Shown: positions 44,640 through 57,957 of the stretch, piece by piece | Layout: each line of letters opens with the position of its first letter | Numbering within the stretch: position 1 is the first letter of the stretch | DNA from: Sweltsa coloradensis | Taxonomy: Eukaryota > Arthropoda > Insecta > Plecoptera > Chloroperlidae | Assembly (NCBI GenBank): GCA_024449915.1 | Contig: JAMZAV010001056.1 | Location: 372,001-436,000 of the forward strand | Direction: 5' to 3' | DNA length: 64,000 nt | Translations under genes and position numbers: made by a program | The notes under the pieces: generated by a model | What the model was told of the DNA's origin: nothing | Databases searched by the model: none | Seen by the model: the letters and a program-made list of their open reading frames with translations, nothing else

Positions 44640-44882
44640 TTTATTGTGTATGTTAATACTTCGTAATGTGGGACCATCTTTTGGCTATTTGTATGCATTA
44701 AAATGTTTTTTAATATAAGTCTAATAGTTTATGTCTATATTTGGTTTTAATTTTTTTTACATTATTTTCATTAACCCTGCTCAACGGGTATTGTGTACAT
44801 AAGGATATGTAAAACCACTGTTCTCTTGATATGCTAGTTCATTCTTTTTAATAAAAAATAAAACATCTTGAATCTTGAATCA
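44640..44882 (+). repeat. LINE 3' end with ATCTTGA tail
   Basis: Ends AATAAAACATCTTGAATCTT and a further partial ATCTTGA unit, a CR1/L2-like tail. The upstream limit is uncertain. Confidence 0.5.
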
Positions 44883-46000
44883 TCACATAAATAATAATTG
44901 TTATTATTTTGAGTGGTTGTGTTATCTGATTGTTGTATTGAAATATAGAAATATTTGTTTGTAAGTTTTATGTGATTTTTTAAAAGATGGTTATGTATAT
45001 GATTTTATGTTAACTAATATATGACACAATAAAATATACTATTGTGGGTTTAATACCTGTTGTTAGAGATAATAAATAAATAATATATGATGGTTTATTT
45101 TGTTATGCGTATAAGTACGCGAATCTTGATAAAACTTAAAAACAGCCAAACAAACACTAGAGCCTTCTCCAACTCCAAACACATCGTCTCACTAACACAC
45201 GTTATAGCTCAGCAGTGTGACAATGTGCATTCAGAGTGTGTGTATGCATCGAGACATGTATGCAGAGTACAGACGTAGTAATAGTTGTTTCGTGTAGGGC
45301 GTGTCAATAAATACTCCGAGTATTCTGCCCTGGTTTTCTAGGCCTGCACAGTGCACACTACACTAAGCTTGTGACAACAGAGCTATTGGGCCATTTATCA
45401 TTTTTATTTCCTTATACTTGACTTAACCATTATACTAATGATCTAAAATGTAACTTGTACAATAATAAAGCAAACAATTATTATGATGTTGATTGTAACA
45501 AATTAAAAGAATCGTTGTACATACATAAATACACCGCGATTCAAGTCAGATTAAAATAATAACTCCTACTCCAGATCTATAGTTAGAAATGAAAACCAAA
45601 TGAAAATAAATCTAACTCATAATCATCCACTTAGAATAAATTTTCCTTATTTCATATCTCTGCATATAAAGTACTATTGGAATTATTGTATATTGGCTCA
45701 AACTAACATTTTTCTTCCGACATATGAAAAATGTGTAAATACATTAATATAAAATTACACCAGCAAAAATGATACCGAATTATAAATACATACAAAAGTG
45801 TCAATTTTGTGTCATTTGTATAATAAAATGTGTTTCTTTCAAGTTCAAAGTAATGACATTAAGACAGCACGTTCATATTAATCTAATTACAGAGTAAAAG
45901 CGTGATTTGTAGTCTTGATTACCTTCGATGGTATGTGTAGCCTACGTAGAGACGCAAGACGTAGGTTTGTTACTCCGCCAGGCAAACACTTTTGACTACC
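44883..46000. other. AT-rich intergenic stretch, nothing recognised
   Basis: Short random frames only; no RNA gene or repeat boundary was identified. Confidence 0.5.
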
Positions 46001-46002
46001 AT

Positions 46003-46082
<80 letters not shown>
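46001..46082. repeat. (ATTT)n microsatellite
   Basis: About twenty uninterrupted ATTT units, followed by AACCAGCCTTGAATATTAAG. Probably the tail of a minus-strand retroelement. Confidence 0.95.
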
Positions 46083-46083
<1 letters not shown>

Positions 46084-46862
46084 CAGCCTTGAATATTAAG
46101 CAGGATTTCGTTTTTAACTAATAAATAATTATTATAATAACGTCGATGAAAAATATAATTATTTGATTTCTCTATCCAGTAATTAGGCAATGGTTTATAA
46201 TTCAACCATTATGGCATTTGGTCTAAGTTTATACAGTCTGGTTTGGGAATGACCCTCATCTTCCAAATATTTCACCGACTTATTGTCTCATTCAGTGTCG
46301 TTTCCCTAATCTGAGACTTAAAGCCTAAACAGTCACTATCACTTTTCAAGGATGGTTCCGAAGAAATGCGGTTTAGTTGGTTTAGTGACCCGGTCACATG
46401 GTCGGAATTTAATGGCTCGTCTTTAGCTGTACTTTTCTTGTATCAGAATCTCACTTTCTATTCAATAAATAACTGGACATGAAAGTAACATATTATCGAA
46501 ACTGCTGATGTCATCTGCATGCTGTAGAACCCGTATTGCACGGCGGTTATACACCATCCAGCTCGGCGATGGTACCTAGATGAAGTGAGAATCGATACAA
46601 AAATACTTAGAAGTGCAATAATTATTATTATTATTTATTGTCCCACCTATAAGTATAAATAAATATTGTGTAAAATACTTGTCGAACGTCCACTCTAACT
46701 ACATTTATGTTGGTTAATAGTGTTATTTATTTATTCTCAATTTGATGACTCAAATAAACACACTGTTGGAACTGTGCGGATTGTGCAATGCACATTTGAA
46801 AAAAAGTTTGCATTATACCATCAATATTGTTCAAAAAAATACTGTTTGCAGGTGCATTTTTA

Positions 46863-46945
46863 ATACTTAATTTATTTTATTTTATTTATTTATTAACGTC
46901 TATCCTATTCAGTTATAAAAACTGATTTACAAAGGAGGACAACAA
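46863..46945 (-). repeat. Retroelement tail repeat, minus-strand copy
   Basis: TTTATTTATTAACGTCTATC is followed by CAGTTATAAAAACTG and AAAGGAGGACAAC: the reverse complement of the 41424-41497 repeat, including the hairpin and short TAAA run. Confidence 0.7.
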
Positions 46946-46949
46946 TACT

Positions 46950-47600
46950 ATCAAGATTTACATTTAGACGTTACAAGATTTTATATTATAAATAATTAAA
47001 ATGTGTTTCATTTAATTATCTAAATTCTGCAAGTTTTTAATGTGTACGTTTCAAAAAAGCGCATTTATAATTTTGACCTCTCTGAAAATGAAAATGAAAA
47101 GGATGAAGAATGAAAATGCTTAATTGTGTCATTATGTCAGAAGTTCGTGATAGTATTGTTAAGATTCGAGTATAAACATAAACAAAATAATAAGTTTGAG
47201 ACTAAGATCAGCATTATTTAGTAACTGTTATTAACAATGTATAAACTTTCTATATTTCTATCAGAATGTGATACAGCAGCAGTCGATGATGCAAAAAAGA
47301 TACGATACTATACTTGTGATTTTAAAGAGCTTCCTCTTCTCTGGTGGTGAATTTGTCTGTAGATTGACTATAGCTATTTCACATACGAGGAAGCAAGCAG
47401 TCTTTCGACGAATTGCAAAAAGTCAACATAGCATAACCATACATTTACATAAAACAACATGTCTTCCTTATTGAGCTGCCAATAGCATTTGGCGAAGTAT
47501 TCGTTGATGACAGACTCTCAATCATGACAGTTTCATCAGCAACGATCTCAGAATAGGTGATGTACGTTGTAATGAATTTGGGAAGACCCCAGTAGCAAAT
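46950..47600. other. Intergenic, nothing recognised
   Basis: AT-rich with a GAAAAT microrepeat near 47085-47120. No supported gene. Confidence 0.5.
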
Positions 47601-47603
47601 AAA

Positions 47604-48015
47604 ACAATGACCATACGCTTAACAGGTTCCCACTCGAACACCGAAGTTAAGCAACCTCGGGAGTGGTCAAGGGAAGAGTGGGTGAATGCTCTGCCCTGAG
47701 ACACACACGTATACCGCTGGTTAGAACAAGATAAAGGGTTCGAAGCTAGTGTAACGGCATCGTTCTCCTCGACGTCTGCTCGGCAGTCCGGGTTAGTGGA
47801 GGAACATATATGACTGTCAAGGTTATACCGTCCTTTCGTATGGGACGTCCGTTGTTCCCATTGGTACTTTTCGAAAGGAGTGGGCTACGTGCCGGTACCG
47901 GGTGTCCCCTCTTTCTTTCTAATCACCACTCATCCTCATCTATCACCACTCATTGTCTCGAATAGCCTTAGTGCATTAATATGAGACGTTAAGGTAAGCA
48001 ATACAAATCAATCAT
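47604..48015 (+). mobile_element. 5S-rRNA-derived SINE (SINE3-like)
   Basis: 47604-47723 aligns by eye with 5S rRNA: CAATGACCATACGCTTAACA, CCGAAGTTAAGCAAC (A box), CTCGGGAGTGGTC, GAGTGGGTGAATGC (C box) and ACACGTATACCGC. Several bases differ from a functional 5S gene. About 290 bp of unrelated body follow, including GTATGGGACGTCCGTTGTTC and GTGCCGGTACCGGGTGTCCC, ending AGACGTTAAGGTAAGCAATA and an AATCA-type tail. That is the arrangement of SINEs with a 5S promoter. Confidence 0.8.
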
Positions 48016-51000
48016 TGTCATACGCTGAATATATTTTAAAATAATTTAACTACATTGTACAATAGGCTATAAATAATATATGTCTAAGTAGAAATTTCAA
48101 TTTCCTGCTACAAGCGTCTACAAAATTTGCTACGCCCCAAGCTTCAAATCATGTATCGTTTACTTATTGCTAACGTAATGACGATAATAAGGATGCTGGT
48201 AGTCGGGGCAATGTAACGAAATGACTTAATATCATAATTTATCCGGGTACCTATTTAATATTTATTTTAGTATGCCATAGGCTGGCGAATGTATACGTGT
48301 TAACTTAACAACTATTACGACGGTTTGCCAAGCTCGGGCCATCTTTTTTTACAACGCTAAATGTACATTTAAAAATTCACTTGATCGGCAAATCCAGTTA
48401 ATTTCACAAACAGTCTCGATCACTTTTCAACCTTCAATTTTCACCCTTGGGACGATGTTAACCAGGGATGAGCGCATGTCGCTTTTCAGTACATTTTAAC
48501 ATTTCAAATATTTTTACCTACGAAAACTTGCGAAATTACTATACAATTTACCTTTTTAGTGGCATTTATGGTCAGTTAATTCAAAACAAAAGTGAGAAAT
48601 TCTGGGAAAATGTGCCCTGTTAGCGACAATCACACGTTCTTACTAAACATTTTGGTGCAAATCACACCACAGCTCGATAGGTCAAACGATAGAGCTTCCA
48701 AGTGATCCAGACTAAATCTCTGCGTCCTGTCCTGCGTAATAATAGCCTGGTTTTCTCGAGCTATGCAGCCAACAGTCTTACCTAATTAAACTACAAACTC
48801 TTGCATTATATTCATGCAGATGATGTGACAAACGTGAAATTATAAAGATGTGCGCACATAATCATTTTAATATAATTATCCGAGTTCAAACTATATTTGA
48901 GGAAAGTTTAAACTAATACGCACACTATTCTTACTTAATTGGAAGGAAAGCAATGTTTTTTTATTTACCTAATATAACCATTGAGTATAGAACATATATT
49001 ATACATATATACTCAATGATATAACTATCCCATTCCAATGTAAATTAGCGATAAACGATACGAATCCAACATAAATTAATAAATTTAAGTGCACAGTAAT
49101 ACAGATAAACTAACATCTGATATATAAATCTGATATAGGTATTATAAAAATGAACAAAGAATACTGTTAAAAAAATGATGGATGATTCGAAACCATTAAA
49201 ATAATTCATAGGTTAGACTTTCAACCATCATTCAAAATTAATTGAAATCCAGTGTACCGTTAGTATAACATAAAAGTATGAAATATTGTGAAGAGGTTTT
49301 TTAAAAGAAATATGTTTACGAAATGGTAAAGAGAATGTTATTGAATAATGTGACGGACCAAATGAAATATTAAAAATGAAGAAAGCTGCACGAACGATTG
49401 TATACGAAATTTCTCTATGGTTAATAAATAGTAAACACAAATAAAACATTGAGGCCAAAAAAATGCCAAGTCACTATTTTAAAATCTAAGTCAAACTGAT
49501 TAATTAACTAAGTCCTTGTAAACGTATATCTCTGAAATTTATGGCGTGCATAATGAGGTGGTTAAGTGTTATTCTTCCAACAAGGCACGCCCAAATAGTT
49601 CAACTTGTCATATTGGCATTTGATAATTTTAGGGTCAACTGCAAATTATATGGGGCGTGTAAGGACATTGAAACTAATTCAATATAGCTAAACCGCGTCC
49701 TGACGACAGTAAAAATATTTTACTGCTTCCTTTAGAGAATTTGCAAGCAGGGTTTTATAAGTACGCTAGATTCAATGGTTGTCTTTCATTTGATAATTAT
49801 ATTTACTTGTGTTTTAGAGAGTTTCCTTAAGCCTGTAATGGCACAGTTTTGACAACCTTTGGAAGCATGGTGGGGGATGAAATTTTAACATGGCTACGAT
49901 GTACGTTGAGGAAGAAATCACGTATTTTTAATTGCAATCACAGATTTCAAAATTCGTACCATACAAAAGGTCAATCAATACATCAATATAATATTGGAAT
50001 ACGTTTTTACAGCTAAAGCGTCGAAAGTGCCATGCTTGGTCATGGTCTCAGCTTTTAATTGTTAAAAACGAGCTTTATTTCTCATCATTTCCTTAATAAG
50101 ACGTTATGTTATTTTATTTTATTTAATAATATTTGCATTCCTATTTGTACGTATTTTACAACATTATAAAAATGAATGCGAGAATGACAGAAATAGCATC
50201 TGCCCCATAGTACGTGTGTACCTGTCACCCTCTAATACAACATAAAATATAATACAATGTCCAAGTTAATTACAGTATCAAATACAACACCAATAAATCT
50301 TATAAAATCACTACAAAAACTAAACTATATACAATTTGCCACAACTAACGATATTCGAATCCAGTCGATTGACTTGCACTACCGAATGCTATGCAGCTTT
50401 AAGAAATCTTCAATGAAATGCACCCAATGAACATGGGTTTAGATGGCTCCCTGAGTATGACACAATTTGCAATGCCCACCCAGGGCAAATGTGACGTCAT
50501 ATGTAAATCTCGTATAGGACCTATGCAAGTCGAGCCTAATCCAGTGCGCATAATCTGTGGCCGGCTTGAGTGCGAAGGCCAAAGTCATCGTCCGTCTATA
50601 CCGGTAGATCATTAGCAGAGTTTATTACGGTTCCATGAGCCTGTTTGAACAATTGCCAGAGGAAAGTTGGGTGTGTGGTTATTGGGTAATCATGAGAGGT
50701 ATACGGTAGCTTGCTTGCTAATTGGCGCACGGTTTGGCGCCACTTGCCAACTTTCAATTCACTCAAATATATTATCCAGTAGAGATAACAAGTGGAACTG
50801 TAAACTTACCACACCTTTCGCACCGAAAACTATTGTAAACACTTTTTTAAAAGGGAATTTTGACATCTTTTATAATTTAAAAAACATTACAATGACGAGA
50901 TAAGTGACAACCTAGATCCTACATCATCAAGGCGATCGAAACCCGAGTTATTTTAAATGGGGACTCCCTCTGCCTCTATCGATTGGACAACGTTGACATG

Positions 51001-52240
51001 GATTCCACAAGGATGGAACATGGAACACAAGATCTATATCCAACAAAGAATTCAAATTCATCCACAATTATAATTCGTAGTTTTAGTGAAAATATTATTT
51101 TGTAGCGGGAAATCGGGAACTTGTTGATTATAAGCATCAAAAACGCAAAATGGTAATTCTACCTATCTCTGCCTATTGATATATACAACTATTTCCAGGC
51201 CATGAGTAGGAGATTCGACAATAACAGAAGTCTATACGTCCACTCGGGCATATTGTCAGCGATTGATGGAGAGGTCACGCGTTGTTATAATCTAACATTT
51301 TCAAATGTTGAATAAATGAGAAAGCGAATATTAATAACTAAACTACATAAATAAACAATTGCTTAGTTTTAAACATTGAACGCTTACACGCCACAACATT
51401 ACTATGAAACATTACTAATGTTAGCATTTACACGCCTGTACTTTTGTTACATCCATTGCACATTTCAGTTTCGTTATACGGTAAAAAGTACAACCCACTA
51501 TAATTTCGTGGATTTGACTTATAAAGCTCGTCTATTTGTATTGGACAAATCCTAGCTGTATCTTATAGAATATACAAGAAAGGTGTATTGTTAAATTAAT
51601 GTGTATATTCATAATTAAACCAACCAGCTCCTCACATATAAAACTCTTTCACAAATGTGTCTTGTATGAAGCTGCTCTAGGTCTTTAGTGACTATTTATT
51701 GATATCTACCTCATATGCCTACTATAGAAGCGTGTTTTGACAACCAGTACCACGGCCAACTAGGCTTTAAGGTCTGCAAGTTATGATAAACGAAGTTAAA
51801 AACGAGTGAAGTTTGATCAGCATCAACTCAATTGACTTAACCACTTTCAACTGGCATTTTTAATAGTTTTCATCATAATTTACCATAAATTTTCGTCTTA
51901 TAAATCAGTTAGAAGCTGTTCATGATTATAATAATTTATATATTATCGTTTTATTTAATTGACTCATTAATAACCTGCTCATAAGGTGGTTCCCCCTCTT
52001 GAGTCGAATACAATAAAGTGACGTGAGTCGTAGAGTACCTATTAAATTGTGTAGACGAGTCCAATACACAACTGTAGCCTTAGATCACACCAGACGTAGA
52101 TTTGAGAGGGTGGTGTCACTGCGTTATACGTGACACGTAGAGGAGCGTCTGAATATCGTTTTAATTTCGAATATTTCGAATTTCTATTTTGAATTTTTAG
52201 CAAATTTATAATTTTCAGTCATTATTTTTTTTAAAATTAA
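48016..52240. other. Long intergenic stretch
   Basis: Mostly AT-rich. A hairpin (CATTGAGTATA ... TATACTCAATG) lies at about 48980-49020. A less AT-rich patch at 50330-50620 contains the CRE octamer TGACGTCA (50492-50499) and a 65-codon frame with no recognisable domain. No gene is supported. Confidence 0.45.
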
Positions 52241-52244
52241 TTTT

Positions 52245-52690
52245 CTGAGTTTGTGCCTTGTTGGGCCCGATGTTGCTAGTGAGGTTATGCTACCGAGTGT
52301 ACCGACCAACCGACCAGCGGAGCCGGTTCTTCCTGTGCTTGCAAGGATATACTGTCTGACACACTTGACTCTCGATCGAAGAGTTTTCTCTCGAGTGCAT
52401 CAGCTGCTGGACACCAGCCCGCCAGCCAGCCGACCGAAGAAAGTGATCGGTGAGAAAGTTGTCGCCCTGGCCCATCCTAGTCCACGTTGAACTTGTGCTC
52501 TCGCCATCAGGACGCAATCCTGCCAGGGGAGGAGGGTCCATGCGTTGGAAGAACAATGGATGGTGTCGTGGCAATGATATTATTTTAATTGCTAGGAATG
52601 CGACATGTACGGGTGTGAGATGCTAGTGAAACATTCCGAGCCCCGGAAACCATCAGTGAAGGTGAAACCGAGGGTTATCTTACACAACAG
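52245..52690 (+). promoter_or_regulatory. GC-richer block, possible promoter with 5' UTR exon
   Basis: About 450 bases of mixed composition stand out from AT-rich surroundings. It ends in TTACACAACAG|GTGCGA, a possible plus-strand donor. The 79-codon plus frame and 94-codon minus frame inside look like chance frames. It could be the noncoding first exon of a gene to the right of the window, or, on the minus strand, upstream sequence of the mucin-like gene. No TATA or definite initiator can be assigned. Confidence 0.25.
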
Positions 52691-53474
52691 GTGCGATCTT
52701 TATGATGTATCATATTCATCGCAAGTCTTAATTTATGTAATGCTTACAGTTATGATTTCTACTCACATTCTAGAAGTACCGTAACACAGCAAACGAGTGT
52801 GTAAAAGTAAAAGCATAAAGCGTGTCAATAATGTCATACTATATATCACGTGTAAATGGTGATTTAGACAAGCTCATAAAATGCGAAGTGGAAGATAATT
52901 ATTAATCATGTTGTTGTTAATCCATTAACACTTGTTGTTAGTACACACAAACTTCATTTTAACTTTAACTTTACCTTTAACTTATTTTTAAACTTGCATT
53001 AAGTAATTTTCAACTACATATCCTGATTGTAAAAAAAATCTTTATAATGCCTATGTAAAAAATCTTATCTATGCAAAACTAACTTGTAATGTTGTAAGCT
53101 GGTTATACGGAATGTTATTTTGATAATTTTAAGTACAAAATATGCATGTGCAAACAGGTGATTTCAGCTGAATAATACAATCCTTATCTTTTCCTATCAT
53201 TTGATCTCTCACCAGATTTTCTGGACAAAGATTATACTAAATTTTCCTAAACGTTTGCCATTTAGTTTTTATCATTTTAATCTATATACGACTTTTTACT
53301 TCTTGACGTAGGTATGGGATATGTATAAACAATGTGTTGGACCCGGGACCTCTGCTGATGCTCTATAACCACCATTATTATAATTTACCAAACTCTTCAG
53401 GCCAACCATGTTCGCATTCGCATAAGTAGCCATAATACATTATTATAAATATGCATCAATCTAGATACGTCGTT

Positions 53475-53640
53475 ACACATCTTTATAATTATGTTGTGTA
53501 GCACTTCATTTTTCACCATTTAATTTTTTCATAATCTGTAACCAATTTTACTTATTGTTCTATGTAATTTGTATAAATGTGCAACCTTAATGTAAAGGCA
53601 GAGCTTTGTTTAAAACAAAATAAAATTGTACTACTATTTA
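53475..53640 (+). repeat. LINE 3' end, copy 1
   Basis: Contains TTTTTTCATAATCTGTAAC, AACCTTAATGTAAAGGCAGA and AATAAAATTGTACTACT. It matches 55150-55322 over most of its length, apart from an insertion in the second copy. Confidence 0.7.
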
Positions 53641-54599
53641 GCACTATCATTTTGTAAAGGAACACATTTTCATGGTTCCTGTCATAATTTGAATCAAATA
53701 ATTAAATTGGGTAACTTGTTTAAACATACTTTAATTTAAATTTAGGAGTTAAACCGATTCTATTATGGCAAACATATTATAATGTTCTTTAAATAATCAA
53801 CACAATTTGTAATAGTTTATAAGTATGAATACGTACTAATCAAACATACAATAAAATTCCCACATTCATTACTCAAGTGGTGTCATTGATTGGACTTGAA
53901 TAAGAATACGTATGCAGAGCGACGTGTCGGTACTCAACTAATGCAGCCTGCATGGAGCCCTCGGGACCTGAACTTGGCATCATCTGTAATGTCCGGTGGA
54001 GGTGAGAGAGAGAATGCAAACAAGCGAGATACACGCAATCTCTGGACGTGAGTGACCGAGAAACTCGCTTTCAGATCGTTCTGGCTGTTTCTAAATGATG
54101 TACAGCCGCGGACAGAAGTAAATCAAGGGTAGGCAAGAATACATCGTCTCGTCTGCACAATCATTCAATACGCAACGTGGACAGATGAACAGCCAAGAGC
54201 AGCTTTGAAAAGTAAATATTCAAAGTGTTTTTGTTTTAAGTGCAGCACTGATTTTGAGGGAAATGACATCTCTGACTTAACCAAAACCAAAAAAATAAAA
54301 GTTTAAACTCGTATTTTTTAATGTCCCTTGTAGAGACATTATAACAAGCCGAAGAGTGAGATTCCAAAAATAATATGTTTTGCGTTGCCAATTTTACCGA
54401 CTCCTGTTACCTATTTATCTCTTGTTAGTGTACGTAGGTATGCTACTTTTAAACTTTCCCTTCTAAACACTTCAAAGTTTTAGAAGTATAAGTAAAAATA
54501 ATATTACTGAGTATCACATTTCTATCCCCCCGTCTGAGCGCATATTAGGGCTACGTCTCACAACAAAACCAAACACGACGATTGACATACTTTTTTTGT

Positions 54600-54800
54600 T
54601 GACATTATTGCCTTTTAACAAGTTTTAAAAAGAACGTTTTTGGTGACGTTTGAGGTCAAGAGGGCGGGGCCAGAATTAAAATGTATGTATTTTCCCGTAC
54701 TCGGCACTACAACCTAAGATTTCAATGTGCAGTAAGATTTTATTTGTGTTTTCTTCTTCGACAACCTGTTGACTCGCTCAGTATCTTGGGGACTCTCCAA
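54600..54800 (+). repeat. Dispersed repeat related to 59075-59345
   Basis: The block AACGTTTTTGGTGACGTTTG then AGGTCAAGAGGGCGGGGCC corresponds to TGGTTTTGGTGACCCTTGGG and GTCAGAGGGCC in the other copy, with a further shared TTTGTG..TTTTCTT word downstream. A third, weaker relative may lie near 62390-62540. Confidence 0.45.
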
Positions 54801-55149
54801 CCCGTGCTTGTTACAGGTTGTTCACTAAAAAACTTTTTTCTTTTTTCTTTTTTTTCCACCACTTTTTTTTATGTATTTTGGTTCATTAATTAATTGCATT
54901 TAATATCCTTTGTGAATTTGTTACCAAAATTGTTGTGTTTTAATGCATGTTGTAAGGAGGAACGATACCGGATTTTTTTGTCAAATTTTGCAAACGTTTT
55001 AGACTTAATGCGAGTTTTATTTATGACTTGGTGCTCCTTGCTTTAAAGGGATCGATTTTGATTTTTAGAAATCATCTATATGGCCAAAGCAAGAAGTAAC
55101 AAGTATAAATCAGTATTTGTTATTTTTGTACTTCACAAATCATACTTCT

Positions 55150-55322
55150 CACTTCATTTTTCATTTCATTCTATTTTTTTCATAATCTGTAACTTATTTT
55201 ACTTATTGTTAAACGTAATTTGTATAAATGTAAATTAATTTCTTTTTGTTATTCTGTGTCTTAAGGCAACCTTAATGTAAAGGCAGAGCTTTGTTTAATA
55301 AATAAAGTTGTACTACTACTAT
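55150..55322 (+). repeat. LINE 3' end, copy 2
   Basis: Same family as 53475-53640: CATAATCTGTAAC ... GCAACCTTAATGTAAAGGCA ... AATAAAGTTGTACTACTACT. The tail is a short run of CTA units. Confidence 0.7.
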
Positions 55323-55379
55323 TTCAAATATTTACTAAACTAGTTCATTGTTATGTCTGCATCTATGTTATTAGATTTA

Positions 55380-55450
55380 TTTAGTTGTCCTCCTCTGTAA
55401 ATCAATTTTTTAACTGAAAATGATAGACTTTAAATTAATTAATTAATTAA

Positions 55451-55517
<67 letters not shown>

Positions 55518-55521
55518 ATAC
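55380..55521 (+). repeat. Retroelement tail repeat with long (TAAA)n
   Basis: GTTGTCCTCCTCTGTAAATC, a short hairpin, then about twenty TAAA units (55434-55521). The upstream TGTCTGCATCTATG block is also shared with the sequence preceding 41424. Confidence 0.8.
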
Positions 55522-57365
55522 AAATAAAAAACAAGTGTTTTGGCAAGTGTGTTACAGCCTTCTTCACTTCACTTCACTTGCTTCACTTCTCTTTTAATAT
55601 TCATAAGAAAAACAACTTACTATCAAGAAATGAGTTTTAAAGAATAGGATATGAGAGAAAGATATAGGAAAAAGTTAAGAATTTATTAAATAAAACAGAA
55701 ACAAGTTAAAACTAAGTTAAGAACTGTCATGAACGTAGTCTTTCCTATGGTGAACACTCGTAAACAATGTAACACACCCGACGTCTTGCGTTACAGTCAT
55801 GTTATAGGAGCATACCACGCCCTGCCTATGTGTATCTATTACACAGTGCAGATAATAAACACTGTACTGCAGGTCTCGCATGCATAGACTGTGTCCACAT
55901 ACAGCGTGTTTGCAGAAAGCGTCTGGTACTAGTCTGCGTCTTCTAGCTGAACACACAACACATTGCCTTGGCAATTATTTCTTTTGTTTGCTGTTAGTAC
56001 ATTGCAATTACTCAGGAAGTACTTTTATTTCACTTTAGGCTATAATTTCTTAGGACAGTTTTTTTCGACAGGTGCATCGGAGCGGACTCTTAACGTTAAA
56101 CCGTATCTAAGGTTCTAAATCGCTGTTGAGAATTCTCTTTAGAAGATAACCTAACAAAACCATTCATATTGTATCTTTAACTCAATGAAGTTTTTGAAAA
56201 AACGTTTGAGGCACTTACGATTTTTTTCATCCACCGATTAAAAACTCTTATTTGTTGTGACAAAATCGCACATCGAACATTATTTAAGAAAATTATTTTC
56301 TATTATACACTCGTGGCGGAGACAAATGTGTGTTTAAACAATAAAATCATGTAGCTCAAAATGAAGTATTGCACCTAGAACTTTACTTTTCTTATTAAAA
56401 AGTCCCGTCCATTTTTTTGTTTTTCTTTTTTATCCAATTTCCTCTTCCATTCAACCAATTTTCAATATTTTCCCATTGACTTTCAGAATATCGGTAAGGG
56501 TGCGCTGGAATAGCCTTAAGTTTTTTCCTGCCTTGTCAAAGTTTGGCTAATGAACTATTTTTAAACAAAACTGAGTTATTATGTATTGTTATAGTAAAGC
56601 AAAATTAAATATAATCCATTTTAATAATTACTACATTATATTTAAAAGTCAAAAGTACTCGCAGCTAATATTTTACGTTTACATTCATGTAAGGAATAAT
56701 TGTATAGACATATTAAATTAATTGATTTGTTGAAACGTCAAGAGTGTCCAAACCTGGAACCTTAAATTTATTTTTACTTATTTATCGAACGTTTACATTA
56801 TTCTGTAATTGCAACTGGTCTGGTTTACAACGGAGTGGTTTCATGCCCTAGCCTGGGTTCGAACCACGTCTGCAAGAATCAGTCGTAGTTAGTCGGATCA
56901 TCACCCAATCGACTGCAACCATCAATCTGTATCGAACCATATCGTTCCGCTAAAAGGCGATTAGTTTTTGGCGTGCATTTCTAAAGCTCAACCATGCAGC
57001 GCATAAGATCAGTAGTTATAGGGTTTACGTAATCGGTTTGGCAGGGTTCATCTCTTTATTAGGTAACATTCCATTAAGGGGTCACTGTTTTATTGGATGA
57101 ATATTTTGACACTAAGAATCTCAAATAAAATAATGGCGATGATTTGTAAGATAATATTACACGATTTAGAAAACAGTAACTTACAGCTATAATATAAAAG
57201 TGTCTAAAACAAATTTAAATTTACACTATATGGGGGAAGGAAATGTTATTTTAATACAGTTAACTTATTCAATAATGAAACTGTTTTTATAGAAAAGTTG
57301 GTTAGCTTAATATAAATATAACACATATTATGGGATAATCAAAAATGAAACTATATAACAGGTAG
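55522..57365. other. Intergenic, nothing recognised
   Basis: Tandem CTTCACTTCACTTCACTTG near 55563. GGGTTCGAACCACG at about 56855 resembles an isolated B box. No supported gene. Confidence 0.45.
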
Positions 57366-57369
57366 TAAC

Positions 57370-57536
57370 GTTATAAATGTAAATCATTGGACTTTTCACT
57401 GTTCATTTAATGTGAAATTTCGATTTCTTTACAGAAATCTTTATCGAAAAAAAAGATTTCCGCTAAGAAATCGAAATATCACATTAAATAAATATATTAA
57501 TAACAGTGAAAAGTCCAATGATTTATATTTTATAAC
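57370..57536. repeat. Long hairpin-forming palindrome (about 167 bp)
   Basis: The left arm (GTTATAAATGTAAATCATTG, GACTTTTCACTGTT, TTAATGTGA, ATTTCGATTTCTT, GAAATCTTT) is repeated inverted on the right in the same order, with small insertions. Only a few bases separate the arms. A 93-codon frame covers it, but the composition is that of the repeat. It could be a foldback element or a source of double-stranded RNA if transcribed. Confidence 0.85.
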
Positions 57537-57957
57537 ATATGGGATCCACGAACAACTGTTACAGTCGAAATTATTTGAAACAATAAAAATATATGCCTAT
57601 TGTACCACTGAAGGAACATATTTTGAACTGTGCATGTACACAACTTACAATTACAATACAAGAATTAAAATTAAAAAAATTCAAAGTGACTAAGGGGCTA
57701 ATTTAAGAGGTCATAGGAATAGTATTTGCAATATTTTAGTTACTTTAATTTTTTCTATTGGATCAAACGATATTATGCAATAAACATGTGACATATCGCG
57801 TATATCTATTAGAGTGTTGGAACAAAATTGATGGTTAAATTCAAGTAAGTCGGACAAAAGTTTATAGTTTTGCACATGTCACTTTTTGTGCCACATTTCA
57901 AAAGATGCATTTTCGAGAATTTTAACTTTTTATTATTTCAAACAGTTTTGTACACTT

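Noticed and set aside
47604..47723. Functional 5S rRNA gene
   Set aside because: Too many substitutions, and it is fused to a SINE body and tail.
52251..52574. 79-codon plus and 94-codon minus frames
   Set aside because: Both overlap in a GC-richer island, neither shows domain-like sequence; more likely UTR or chance frames.
57412..57693. 93-codon plus-strand frame
   Set aside because: Runs through a long palindrome; sequence is explained by the inverted repeat.
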